64,000 bases of DNA, taken from NCBI GenBank assembly GCA_020543525.1, contig JAHYIO010000004.1:1798001-1862000 (forward strand). Direction: 5' to 3'. The notes beneath the pieces were generated by a model. The model made no database searches. It was not told where the DNA came from and saw only the letters and a program-made list of their open reading frames with translations. Source of the stretch: Coriolopsis trogii (lineage: Eukaryota > Basidiomycota > Agaricomycetes > Polyporales > Polyporaceae). Shown piece by piece: positions 46,385-57,879 of the stretch. The stretch's first letter is position 1. Every line of letters begins with the position of its first letter. A program made the translations under genes and the position numbers.

Positions 46385-47586
46385 CTAGAGCGCAGCGAGG
46401 GCCAACGCAACAGCACCGACCATTGCGCCAGCAATGCCAGTGTTGGCAATGCGCGATGCACTGTTGTCCTGCGACGCCTGGCCAACGACACCACCGGCAA
46501 GACCACCAGCTGCCGCAACGGCACCGCTGAGGAAGGTCGAGCCACAGGTAGCCTGGACACCCTGGTAGAGCTTGGACTGACCGGCGAGGAGGGCGGATTG
46601 GGCAAGACCGGGCGCATAGGGGGTCTTGGTCTCGAACTGGATGTAAGACGAGAGGACGCTGCGAGTGCACGTCTGGCACAGCTTGTCGGCAGGCAGCTCG
46701 GGAGTGAGCATGAGGAAGAGAAGGTTGTTGTCGGCGAACGTCGTCGCGTTGGGCGCAATCGCTGCGACCGCCTGGGCATCCGCGCGACGAGAAACGGACG
46801 AGGTAACCGAGGTGTAGATGTACTTCCCGACGGTAGCGAGGATGTTCGAGGACTGTGATGTGATGGAAGCGATGCTGCTGACGCAGTAAGCGTTGCTCTC
46901 ATCCTTGGCGCAGATTGCGTTCTTGAGTGGGGTAAGAGCGTAGAGAACGTCGTACATCTCCAGCACCTTCGCGTTGGGGCTTGTCGTGAGCTCGGCGTCG
47001 CAGGCATTGTAGAAATCTGCGAGCTTGGTGCGGATCGCGTCGTCCGAGCAACTCGTCGCACTGCAAATACTAGCGAGTGCCGACTTGACAGCAGCGGCAG
47101 AGGCACCGGAAGTGGACGCGGTCGCGTTGGTGCTAGGGGCGAAAGCACCAGTAGCCGTGATTATTGTAGAGGTGCAGCTGGCGAGGCTGGTATCGGAATC
47201 AAAGGAAGTGAGGAACGTTGAGCATGATCCGCTGATCCCGGTTGGAATGAGGGCCTATACCACTTGTCAGCTCTCACTCTACCCAGTGATGCAGGAAGGA
47301 GGAGTATGGCGGTACTGTGGGCGGGGAAATGGTCGTCTGTGACCATGAGTAGTTCCATCACGGCACACATCTTCCTGGTGATCCACCGTGATAGCAACAT
47401 ACAGGGTTTTGTGACCCACGAGTGTCGGAGCCGCGTGTCCAGCCCCTCCAGTGTCCATACGTCGCTCATCGACTGACATCCTCTCGCCACCGCACCAAGG
47501 ACTCCCAACTAGAAAGCCAAACAAAAACTCACCGAGCTAGCGAAGGCGACGGAGACAAAGAGGGAGGCTGCCGCAATAGACTTCAT
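46385..47586 (-). CDS. Secreted DUF7729-like protein, likely GPI-anchored
   Basis: Two exons fit: 47586-47533 and 47254-46385 (307 aa). Signal peptide MKSIAAASLFVSVAFASS is encoded by exon 1. The mature part opens ALIPTGISGSCSTFLTSF and has paired Cys residues (SICSATSCSD; NAICAKDESNAYC; KLCQTCTRSV), Ser/Thr/Ala-rich spacers and YDVLYALTPLKNAIC, which is characteristic of fungal DUF7729 proteins. The end is Asn/Ser/Gly then a hydrophobic tail (AMVGAVALALAAL) with no basic residues after it, a typical GPI signal. Function unknown; a cell-wall surface location is inferred. The only intron is unusually long here (278 nt). Confidence 0.8.
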
Positions 47587-47906
47587 GGTGAAGGTGTAGG
47601 ATACGCAAAGAGCGGACGGGTTCTTTAATGTCGACGACGACGGCGGGGGGAAAGGAAAGCGTATGGGCGAGAGAGAAAGAGGTGAGGACGGAGGCTTGTT
47701 GAGCGTCGCTAGGACAACATGTACAAACAAGCCGCTTGGCAGCGTCGGTGGCTGGCGCTCATGCATTGGTCCCACTCGGTTTGGGGTGGCCGTGCAAGTA
47801 TCCCTGGGTCTAGACCCTTGAAGCAATGATCGATTGAAGGCTCGTAAGTACACAGATAATACCTCGACGCGTAATGTCATCAACTTCAAATTCTCCATCT
47901 GCGATG
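47587..47906. other. Short intergenic, DUF7729 promoter
   Basis: About 320 bases between the stop of the HD hydrolase and the start of the DUF7729-like gene, both on the minus strand. Nothing further recognised. Confidence 0.55.
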
Positions 47907-48922
47907 TCAGTCGAAAGGTCGCATTATCTCGTTCCCCCGCACGTCCGTCGCAAAGTTGCTCTGCACGCCCTCCCTCCAGTTCGGTACCTCGAACGTCGAG
48001 GTGTGGCACCACGGTTTCAGCGCGAGCTCCTTCTCGATGACGCGCGCAAAGTGCTCCGACCAGCCCTTCCTAGGGAACTTGGCTGTCGTCGTCTCAATTA
48101 GACGTGGATGGATCAGATTCGCACGTCTGTATCAAGCAAGTGTGAGTCTCCTGTATGATGTGAAACGGTCAACTGAGACAGACGACATACAGGCCGACGT
48201 TGTCTATCAGAGGTACCGAGATCATGTCAGTCAGGTACCCTGCAGGGTGTAGCTATACACACAACGCACCGAGAATGGTTGCAAGCTGCAGAATCTGTCC
48301 CACCATGGTAATGTTTCCACTAAGAAGAGTCAGGAGGTTCAGTATCTCTCGACGCAGAACAGCCACCAAGTACGCACCCTTTGACGAATATATCCTGGTG
48401 CCGAATGATCGCATCGCATACACTGTCAGCCTCAGCCTCGGGTCCCCCAAGCTGCAGGATCAAGTCGCGCGCAACAATGGCCCCTTTGAACTCGAACGAC
48501 ATGTGCGTCGTCGCTAGGAACTTCTCCGCCGTCCCGATGTCATGCAACAAGCACGAGAGCGCATACGTCTCAATTGCCGTGGGGGTTTCCGCATACTTCC
48601 ACTCAGGGAAATGCGTCTTCACGAGTGCGGACCCATAGACGAAGACGCGATTGCTGTGATTGAATGTCTGCTCGTCCAGTTCTCTCTAGTATGTCGCGTC
48701 ACCGTCATTCATGAATTGACGCACATCAGTAGCAAGACTGGCTCCTACCTGTGCGAATGCGCGTACTTCCCGAACAAGGGGCGTGTCGGGCAAGGGGAAG
48801 TCGTCCGCGACATACAATTCCTGTTTCGGATTCGCACCGGAAGCCGTAGGGTGGTCCTTGAATAAGACTTCGGGATCGCGAGGCACAGGGGCGAAGCCGT
48901 ACAGTTCCCAGTCTTGCGACAT
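47907..48922 (-). CDS. HD-domain hydrolase, cyanamide hydratase type
   Basis: HD-family metal-dependent enzyme of the group that includes fungal cyanamide hydratase (cyanamide to urea) and yeast Ddi2. Five exons fit, from 48922: 48922-48749, 48685-48378, 48319-48270, 48239-48191, 48126-47907 (266 aa). The metal and catalytic set is visible in order: FNHSNRVFVYG (His), SCLLHDIGTAE (His-Asp), SFEFKGAIVARD and IIRHQDIF (His). After the core come VGQILQLATIL and a C-terminal region with FPRKGW and LKPWCHTSTFE. The start at 48922 (MSQDWELYGF) is preferred; an in-frame ATG lies 81 nt upstream. Real substrate unknown; many fungi carry several such genes. Confidence 0.85.
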
Positions 48923-49444
48923 CGTCGACAATGGCAGCGGGTGAGAATCAGCAGAGATGGGGCTGTAGAGACCTGGCCGCGAGCCTTCATATTTATACAT
49001 CACGCACCTGAGCGCCGCGCCTTCCCTAAGTCTCCCATATGTGCGAGGCTGCGAGCGCGCACCTGGAACCTCTATGCGCAGGAAGAATGACGAAGCAGGT
49101 CATGAGATGAGCCCATGGGCTCGAATTTCACCATGTCCTTACAAAGCTGGCACCGGATTTCGACGACTAGGAAACTCTAAACCTCAGTGATAGACAGTCA
49201 CACGCACTCTGGAACGCACCCGAGCCCAACTTCGCATGCAAATAGAAGGCAATCCGAACGTAGCCTGGTGCAGGAATCTTGAGGCTGCTTGCTGGCGAGC
49301 TCAAGGTCACCGTATGAGGGTATGAACGCTACAAAATGCAATTCTAGTAGATCGTTACAACATGTTCGGCTTCTTCTGGCATCCGTACACAACATCGATA
49401 CATCCTACTCAGCACCCAGGGAAATGATACACGGAGGTAGGTCT
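48923..49444. other. Intergenic, HD hydrolase promoter and eEF1B-beta 3' end
   Basis: About 520 bases, no gene recognised. Confidence 0.6.
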
Positions 49445-50473
49445 TTACAGCTCTGTGACACGATAGATAATCAGCAACGGCCCTCGCATCATGGAACCCA
49501 AGATACTCACTCTGCATGGCAGCAACATCGGAACTCTGGACGTAGTCATCGAATTCCTGGACCTTCTCCTGGAGCTCGTCCAAGGACACAAGCTCATCCT
49601 CTGTGGTTCACAATGTGAGTCACCACCCGGACCTAGTACAAAGTCATACGCACCGACGACGAGAGTAATCTGGAGCTTCTTGATACCGTACCCAATGGGA
49701 ACAAGTTTGCTTGCACCCCATACAAGGCCAGGCATCTCAATCGAGCGGACGGCCTCCTCAAGCTTGGTCATGTCGGTCTCATCATCCCAAGGCTTGACCT
49801 CAAGGGTGACAACAGACTATGTGCAAATGATCAGCACCTCATTCACAAGCCCGCAAGACGGGCAACCAGAATGTAAACTGACCTTAGCGACAGTCTTGGG
49901 CTTCGCGGCCTTCTTCGCGTTGTAGGCGGCAACACGCTCAGCCTTGAGCTTTTCGGCCTCAGCATCCTCCTCGTCATCAGAACCGAAAAGGTCGACATCG
50001 TCGTCGTCCTCTGCAGCGTCCTTCGCGGGGGCAGCAGCAGGCGCAGCAGAGGAACCGCCAATGAAGGCCTGACCAGCCTCGCTGGAGCCAGAGAGGGAAT
50101 CGAACTCAGCCTCGAAGGACTTGATGTGCGTGTACCAGCGGGCAACGGCAGGGAAAATGGAATCGGGGGAGATCGCCTTGAAGACGGCGACATCCGCCTG
50201 CGAGGGGGTGTAACTGTGTAGGCAATCAAGGTCAGATCTCGCCTTCTAAGCGTGAGCCAAACGTGTTTGAATGAAAGATCAGAAAGCTAGGTGAATTGGT
50301 TGTCGGCATACTGGAGCAGCGGTGTCTAGTCGCTTCTTGGAAACACGGACCATAGCGTTGTGTTCATCACGTCGACATATATGCGTACACTACGATTGAC
50401 GACAGAACACTTACCCTTCGACGTAGGAACGGCCGGCGAGATGAGCCTCAAGTTTTGCGAAGTCGACAGACAT
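49445..50473 (-). CDS. Translation elongation factor eEF1B subunit beta (exchange subunit)
   Basis: Nucleotide exchange factor for eEF1A (called EF-1 beta or eEF1B alpha in other schemes). Five exons fit, from 50473: 50473-50415, 50213-49883, 49816-49654, 49600-49511, 49452-49445 (216 aa). N-terminal GST-C-like domain ([17 protein letters not shown], then [15 protein letters not shown]), Ala-rich linker, acidic segment [17 protein letters not shown], then the catalytic domain ([61 protein letters not shown]). The C-terminal Lys-Leu is coded by an 8-nt final exon. The eEF1B-gamma gene lies 24 kb to the left on the same strand. Confidence 0.96.
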
Positions 50474-50806
50474 GGTTGGAAGGCGGAAAATTTGGTGGAC
50501 GAAGGAGCGATCGATGGAGGTCGTGCAAAGACAGACGCGTGAGAAACGCGAATTTTATGAGATCCCGTGACCATGTTCAGGGCAGGCACGATACGACTCG
50601 TTATTTTATGCCGTCATAGTCCATGAACTCTCTTCAACCCAGGTTCTCTCTCCTGAACGTCTGCCTCCCGCTCTATCGCTCATCCTGATAAGCAGTACGC
50701 ATATATCGATACCTTCTTCTCAGGTGCGTCTGTCACACTACTCGCACATTCTTTCCCGATGTATATATATCGCGTCCTCCATCAGTGTCGCAACATCCGG
50801 ACCATC
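50474..50806. promoter_or_regulatory. Divergent promoter, eEF1B-beta and deaminase gene
   Basis: About 330 bases shared by two divergent genes. A TATATATAT-like run at 50761-50770 lies about 40 bases before the deaminase ATG (50807). An ATG at 50759 immediately precedes it and would add 16 unlikely residues. Confidence 0.45.
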
Positions 50807-51820
50807 ATGAACAAGACCCAGTTTTACTTGTCGCAGTGTGCTGAGGCTGCCTCGAAGAGTCCCATGTGCTTCACGTTGGGAGCAGTCATGGTCAAGGGTG
50901 GCAAGGTGATCTCGTCTGGGTACAACCATCATCGGCCGCACTATGACGGCTCCGAAGTTAGAACACATGGTCACCGCAAGGTAAGTGAGGCGTCCTTTTT
51001 TGCAACACCTGCCCAAGCCCCTCATACCTGGGACGCTCGAAAGCCCGTCTCTATGCATGCCGAGATGCACGCCATCTTCAGCTTGACTGGCATGTCTCCG
51101 TCTTTCAAGACGCAGGTTCAAGGCATGGAGCGTCGGGTTTCACGCGCTACACCACCACAACCAGATACAACAAAACGGCCAAAAGGGGCTGCGGGCTCCG
51201 AGATGTCACTCTCAGAGCCCACCATCGCTGCTCCGCTCTCCCGGCGCGACTTCGAGTACGAACCACAGTCGATCGCCTCCGCCTGCATCCTCTAAGCAGT
51301 CTAAGGGCAAGAGCAAGCGCTCTAGGCCTAGCTCGAGTCGCGGTCACTCGTGCATAGGGCTCGGGGCGAGCGGCACTAGTAGCAGCGGTGAGAGCAGTGG
51401 CGGAGAAAGTCGTCCGTCCTCTTCCCATGGTTCCGCCCATTCTCTGCCTTCTATAGCGACCTCGGACGGGTCATGCAATTCCAATACCGCAACACGGCTC
51501 AAGGACGGAGACCGAGGGTGGGACGCGCGACGCCGCGATCCGCGAGCGAATGGCGCTGACATCTACGTCGCGCGTTTCACGAAAAATGGCATGGGGAGTG
51601 CGAAGCCGTGCTGGAGGTGCTTGGAATGGTGTAGATGGGCAGGCGTGAAGCGCATTTTCCATTGGAACGCAGAGGAGGGCAAGTTCGATGTCGTGAAGGT
51701 GAACAGTGCTCAGAGCGGACAGTACGAGACGCATGCCGACATACGTCTCTTTGCCGGACTGGTGAGTTCAACTTGGTTGGATACTCGTCTTTGTCGCTAA
51801 GCCCCTTCTAGGGTTGGTAA
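50807..51820 (+). CDS. CMP/dCMP deaminase-fold protein with a long Ser-rich insert
   Basis: Zinc-dependent cytidine/deoxycytidylate deaminase-type domain. Four exons fit: 50807-50980, 51044-51115, 51165-51761, 51812-51820 (283 aa). MNKTQFYLSQCAEAASKSPM opens the domain and LGAVMVKGGKVISSGYN is the first strand pair. MHAEMHAI is the HAE motif that binds zinc and activates water; PCWRCLEWCRWAGV is the PCxxC motif with two zinc Cys residues. Between them, where deaminases normally have 25-35 residues, about 150 residues of Ser/Arg/Gly/Lys-rich sequence intervene. The intron 51116-51164 has a poor donor (GTTCAA) but restores frame. The last exon is 9 nt (Gly, Trp, stop). Candidate substrates are free nucleotides, but RNA or DNA is not excluded. 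Confidence 0.75.
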
Positions 51821-52550
51821 ATATCTAGCAGACGTTGGGACGTATGAAAGATAATGGCCATATTTTCCGCCGCGTGTGCAGTTGGTACACCTACACCACG
51901 TCCGTGGATCACCCCGACAACTGCTCCCCGTCCCTGCCTATGGACGATCGGAGTTACTAATGCGGGGAAGAGTAACCTCCTCGAAGAAAGGCATTAATTC
52001 AGCCATGAGATCGTCTGCTTGTCTCTTGGTTTTACTATGTGTCTGACATTTATTTCCTTCTCTACAGCTCGTAGTTCGTTCCTATCGCTCAATATATCTT
52101 GACTGCCTTATTGGGACTCGCAATGCATGTCGGTTCTCCTTTTCAGTTTCGCGACGACGCTTCCCCACACACTGCCTCGCGTTCTGCATGTGGACGATTG
52201 AGGTATCAATGCGGGGAACAGCGATGGTTGTTGGTAGGATTTGTCGTCGCAACCTATGGACGGCTTGGGGGTCCTCTGGGTTTGAAAGATTAATCCTACA
52301 AATATATATTTCGTCTCTTGATGTTTGTCACTCATCCACGTCTGTTCCAATCTAGATGATGTTTCAAAGAAAAGCCAGTGTCAGACTAGTATGTATGTTA
52401 CTATGTAAGTTGCCGATTTAGCGCACACCTCGTTTTGTGACATGAGTCGATGACGTCTACCCGAACGCTGCGTCTTCGCGGCTATCACTATATATATGAC
52501 ATGCGTTCGGGTTTACCAATTGGCTCTTATCGATTGTCTTACCTACAGGC
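51821..52550. other. Intergenic with an imperfect direct repeat
   Basis: About 730 bases. A roughly 33-nt imperfect direct repeat (TGGACGAT.G at 51941 and 52191, each followed by AATGCGGGGAA) is described as a separate repeat. TATATATA at 52488-52496 precedes the OYE-like pseudogene. Confidence 0.5.
51940..52220. repeat. Imperfect direct repeat pair, about 33 nt
   Basis: Copies at 51940-51972 and 52190-52220 share TGGACGAT near the left end and AATGCGGGGAA near the right end, separated by about 220 bases. Confidence 0.55.
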
Positions 52551-53914
<1,364 letters not shown>

Positions 53915-54190
53915 CGCAGTAATGAGTACAGATGAGTACACTTCGAAGAGCGAGATGGGCAGTAGCCGAGATGGTGGTATCGTGTTCTCCCCTGATACGG
54001 TAGCGTGCGAACTCTATCATCATAGCTGCGCGCATTAAGTACTAGTCATACTTACAGTAGACGACGACTTGCTTGTCCTACTTGTTCATTCCCCTGCATT
54101 CAGTTTTCGCTGTTTACAAAAAACCCATCTCTGCTGCTTGTCGTCGGACATATTCAAGGGGCGGTTTGAAGCGACGACCGACGACATACA

Positions 54191-56275
54191 ATGTCTGGGA
54201 CAACCACCGTGTATGGAGTGCAGTCGGCCATACTCGTAGCATTTAGGTTATTGGTCTCGCTCGGGCTGTTGGTATGTGCTCTCTAACAACTCCTACATAG
54301 GGCGCTGCTGTTCTACGCGTCCCGAAGATACCTTCTCCGCCATCTTTACCATGACCTGCAAGACCTGTCTGCGAAATCACCCTCTGACCCAGGTACACCT
54401 GCTGTCATTTTCGACACTGGGGAGACAGAGATGACGACCTTGCCGACACCGTCGAGTGCTACGACCCCTACGTACACACCCCGGAAACGTCCCTTCCACT
54501 CTGCGCTGTCGAGAGCCTTGTTCTCGCTGTGCTTCTCGGAGAGCTGTATGCTGTTCTTTCTCCTGATTTGCCAGGCATTGGAGGTGTTCCATCCACGGTA
54601 CGCTCGCTGTCTTCCTTATGGTTCTATGTATCTTAGAGTGCACCCCCAGGGTCCGTTTCTTCAACTGGGAGATTTCCTTATCCGTTCTCACTGTAGCCAT
54701 TGTGCTCGTGATCCCTCTGTCGTACAGCCTTGTCCTCAGTAACGGATCGAGTCCACCTGGAAGTAAGCTCTCATCTATCTTATGCGTACACATGCACGTT
54801 TCTGATATTGTAGCGACAGTCCCCTCCTCGCGCCAAAGCATATTCTCCATGAGTCTCGCACTCTACCTGATCCCAAACTTCCTTTTCCTCCTTGCTCTCT
54901 CATACGTGCCTCTCCCGAAAGGCATGCCCTCGCACAACGTGATGGCCTCCACTCTCTCGCGTCTGACTGTGATAGGAACGGTCATACTGGGTGGCTTGTC
55001 CGGGTTCGGAGCTATCGAGACGGCCTGGGATTTCTTTCCCGTTTTCTCTCGTGGCTCCAAGTGAGTATAGGCCGCTCTCGTTCTACGTTCTAGCGTCGTG
55101 TAACTCTTTGTTGCGTTTCGGCAGAAAACATCCTACAGAAGAGGATGTACGTACTACTGAAGTTGGGCTGCAGCGTATCCGGGAAGACCTCGCGAGACGT
55201 CAAAAGGAGATGCAGACACTGGAAGCGTCCAAGGTTGGTTCACTATTACTGGGTCTCTGGTACGAGAGGCTAACACCTCCCGATAGAACGCTGAAGCGCA
55301 GTCCTCGCACTGGCTATACCGCGCGCTCCCGACGTTTCAGGGCAGTGGTACGCTAACGTCCCATGTTCTACCACCGTAGATGCATTCTGAAAAGATATGA
55401 CTTAGAGTCATCTTCACTAGCTCAAGAGGTGTCCGGTCTGCAGGCTCTCGAATACGAGATGTCTCGTAATCTGGATGCTTTGAAGCAACGCCAGGCGAAC
55501 GCGAAGTTTTCCAAGACTCTCGCGGGACGCATATTCAACTGGGGTGGCCGCTTGTTCGCTGTGTACTGTGTCTACCGCATTCTCACTGTAAGTCTTGATG
55601 CATTGGTCTACATAAACGAGAGCGATCAGGCTTGACGCATTCTGTTCGCAGTCGATAGTGAACCTCATCCTGCCCCGCTCACCTCCATCGTCTCCAGAAG
55701 AGTCTGCATCTACAAACGCCGATGTGGTCAGCTTCGTCCTCGCCTATCTGCTGTCATTCCTGCCATTTGTGCACCTACCGCCAGACAAAGTGTCGCAGAT
55801 CTCGCGCCAGATCAGCCTGGCCCTCGTGGGTGTCATCATCTTGAGCAGCATCCGCCGTGTGCTCCGAGGCGTAGCGACGGTGCGTTCATTCCTCGTACAC
55901 GCGCTGCATGTCTACACGGAACGCTCATGCACAAACAGCTCTTACGCGTCACGAGCAGGTCGCTGGGCGCATCGCTCATGCTCCTCACACTCGCCCAAGT
56001 TATGGTACGTTGCACCGCGTTTGCTGTTGTCCATGGGCTTGCTAATGCGATGCCTGGTGTAGGGCATCTACCTCCTGTCGACACTCATCCAGCTGCGCAC
56101 GACCTTTCCACCGCCCGCGGTGCGTCCCGGGACCGAGCCAGATCCGGAGCTCGTGAACCTGTTCTCGACGCTCCCAGAGTATCAGTTCTTTGGCGCGCTC
56201 TTTGACGGCGCGTTCCTCGTCGCGGCTGGCGCAAGCGCCGCGGTGCGGTGGTTTGGAGAGCGAGTGACAGAGTGA
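54191..56275 (+). CDS. Golgi pH regulator (GPHR/GPR89) family membrane protein
   Basis: Multi-pass Golgi/ER anion channel family that keeps Golgi pH in animals; the plant members are GTG1/2. About eight exons. The start at 54191 (MSGTTTVYGVQSAILVAF) continues, after an intron that splits AFR/ALLFY, with an N-terminal helix, then SALFSLCFSESCMLFFLL and helices around EISLSVLTVAIVLVIPLSY and LIPNFLFLLALSYVPLPKG. The family signature is MASTLSRLTVIGTVILGGLSGFGAI. Next is a cytosolic coiled-coil-like segment (LQRIREDLARRQKEMQTLEA; SGLQALEYEMSRNLDALK), four more helices including VSFVLAYLLSFLPFV and SLALVGVIILSSIRR, and the C-terminus EYQFFGALFDGAFLVAAGAS. The end is at 56275. Individual small exons were not all fixed. 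Confidence 0.85.
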
Positions 56276-57879
56276 TGCAACGTGAGCGGGAGAAGTCGGC
56301 GGAAAGACTCTTCCGTGTTATCGTTGTCTTATAGTTGCTTTCACTGATCATTTGACGATGCTTTTGAACTGTATGCTTCAGGATGCGAGAGCGTGACGCG
56401 TGAGTGAGTGCGATTCATAATCATATACATGTTCGTCCTCTGTCATGTGACCGTGTCTAGCCATCCGCCCCAGTGGGCATGCGATCGTCTCTAATATTTT
56501 TTCCCTTCCTCCGTCAACCCTATACAGATATACCAGGACCGCCTTGGCTCCTCCCATTTCCTCATGCAGCAGTACGACGCCTGTGGTGACGCGCAGGAGA
56601 CCAACGAGGGTTGTAGAGGACATAACAGGAAGAAGGCAAGACGTGTTTTCTCCATTCGTACATTTGACATGCTGAAGTGGCAAGGTTCGTTCAGACGCGT
56701 GCTCTCGACTCTGGGACGCAGCACCTTGAATGCATCCAAGCTCGGAAAGTCTATTCCCTCCTGCAGAGGTGGGGAACCCACGGTTGCAGAGGTCATACTG
56801 CGGCTTGCCAGGAGGACGGCTGACGCATCGGTGTCGTCTGTCGGGTGAGTCTGCTGTCATGGGCTCGTGCCCACGAAGCGGTACCTCGTGCTAAACGTCG
56901 TTGTTGACAGAGATGGGGTTATGACAGCATCCCATCCGGCGGCCTGGTCGAGTCAAGCGACGATGAGGTCTGACGCCACCGATATCCGACGAGGCGTTTC
57001 GTAGGATGGGACGTCGCCGGTGGAACGTCGTCTGCGCGCCATCATCCAAATTCGTGAGATGCGGCAGGGTGGCGTCGCGATCTCGCACGCTGCCACCACC
57101 GCCTGCTGGCGTGTGGCCGCAAGAAGCCTGTGCAAGGCGCCCGTTTATCACACGTCGCCGGGAGCATGTTCGTCGGAGGGCGCGGGGTCGTGCGATGTGG
57201 TTGCTTGCTGCTCGATACGTTGCTAGCGTCGGTAAGTAGCCTGGGGTCTGTGCACGTCGCTGTGCTGGGAAGTTCAGCAGGACGTCTCCGTCGGGAAGCA
57301 CGGAGTGCATTCGGGCGAAGCGAGGAGAGCCAGGGTCGTGTCCGGCGAAGGCCCGGGATCAGATCACGAGAAGATGAGAAGAGGACGAGGCGGGCAGTGA
57401 GAGGACGAGGGTCCGCGTGGTGCGTGTGCGAGCTGTTACTTATGACGCGAGCCGTGGTTGACTGGACTGGGCAGGCGCCAGCTGCGCCGCGTCATCTGGA
57501 AGACGCATCTCGCATCTGTCAGCGTGTCAGGATGTGCGAGCCGGGAGACGTACGCTGTATGTGCAGGCGAGGGCGAGGGCGCGAGTGCCAGAAAACAGAA
57601 GAGCACGCCTCTTCGTCCGTAACCGTCACGGCTGAGGATAGTTCCCAGAGCCCGGCTGTACGCCGACACCCTCTTCTGTTCTGATCGCCGGCGTTGACAC
57701 GTCCGGGGTGTGCAACTCGTGTGGTATACTTATAGCACACTCAGACGGCACCTGCACCGCTTGCCTCGCTGTTCTCCCGACACGTCCCGTCCGCCACTGC
57801 TGCTTCACTGTCTTTCCTTCTAGATTCCCTTGCTATAACAGCCCTCCCACTCTCGATCGGATCGAGGAAGGTTCTGAGA
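56276..57879. other. Intergenic, GPHR 3' end and MFS promoter
   Basis: About 1.6 kb, GC-rich in the second half. The + open stretch at 57130-57684 has Arg/Gly-rich random-like sequence and no domain. TATAG at 57730-57734 is a weak TATA candidate for the transporter, about 150 bases upstream of its ATG. Confidence 0.5.

Noticed and set aside
57130..57684. + open frame of 184 codons before the MFS gene
   Set aside because: Arg/Gly-rich, no hydrophobic core or domain, no splice structure; fits random GC-rich sequence.
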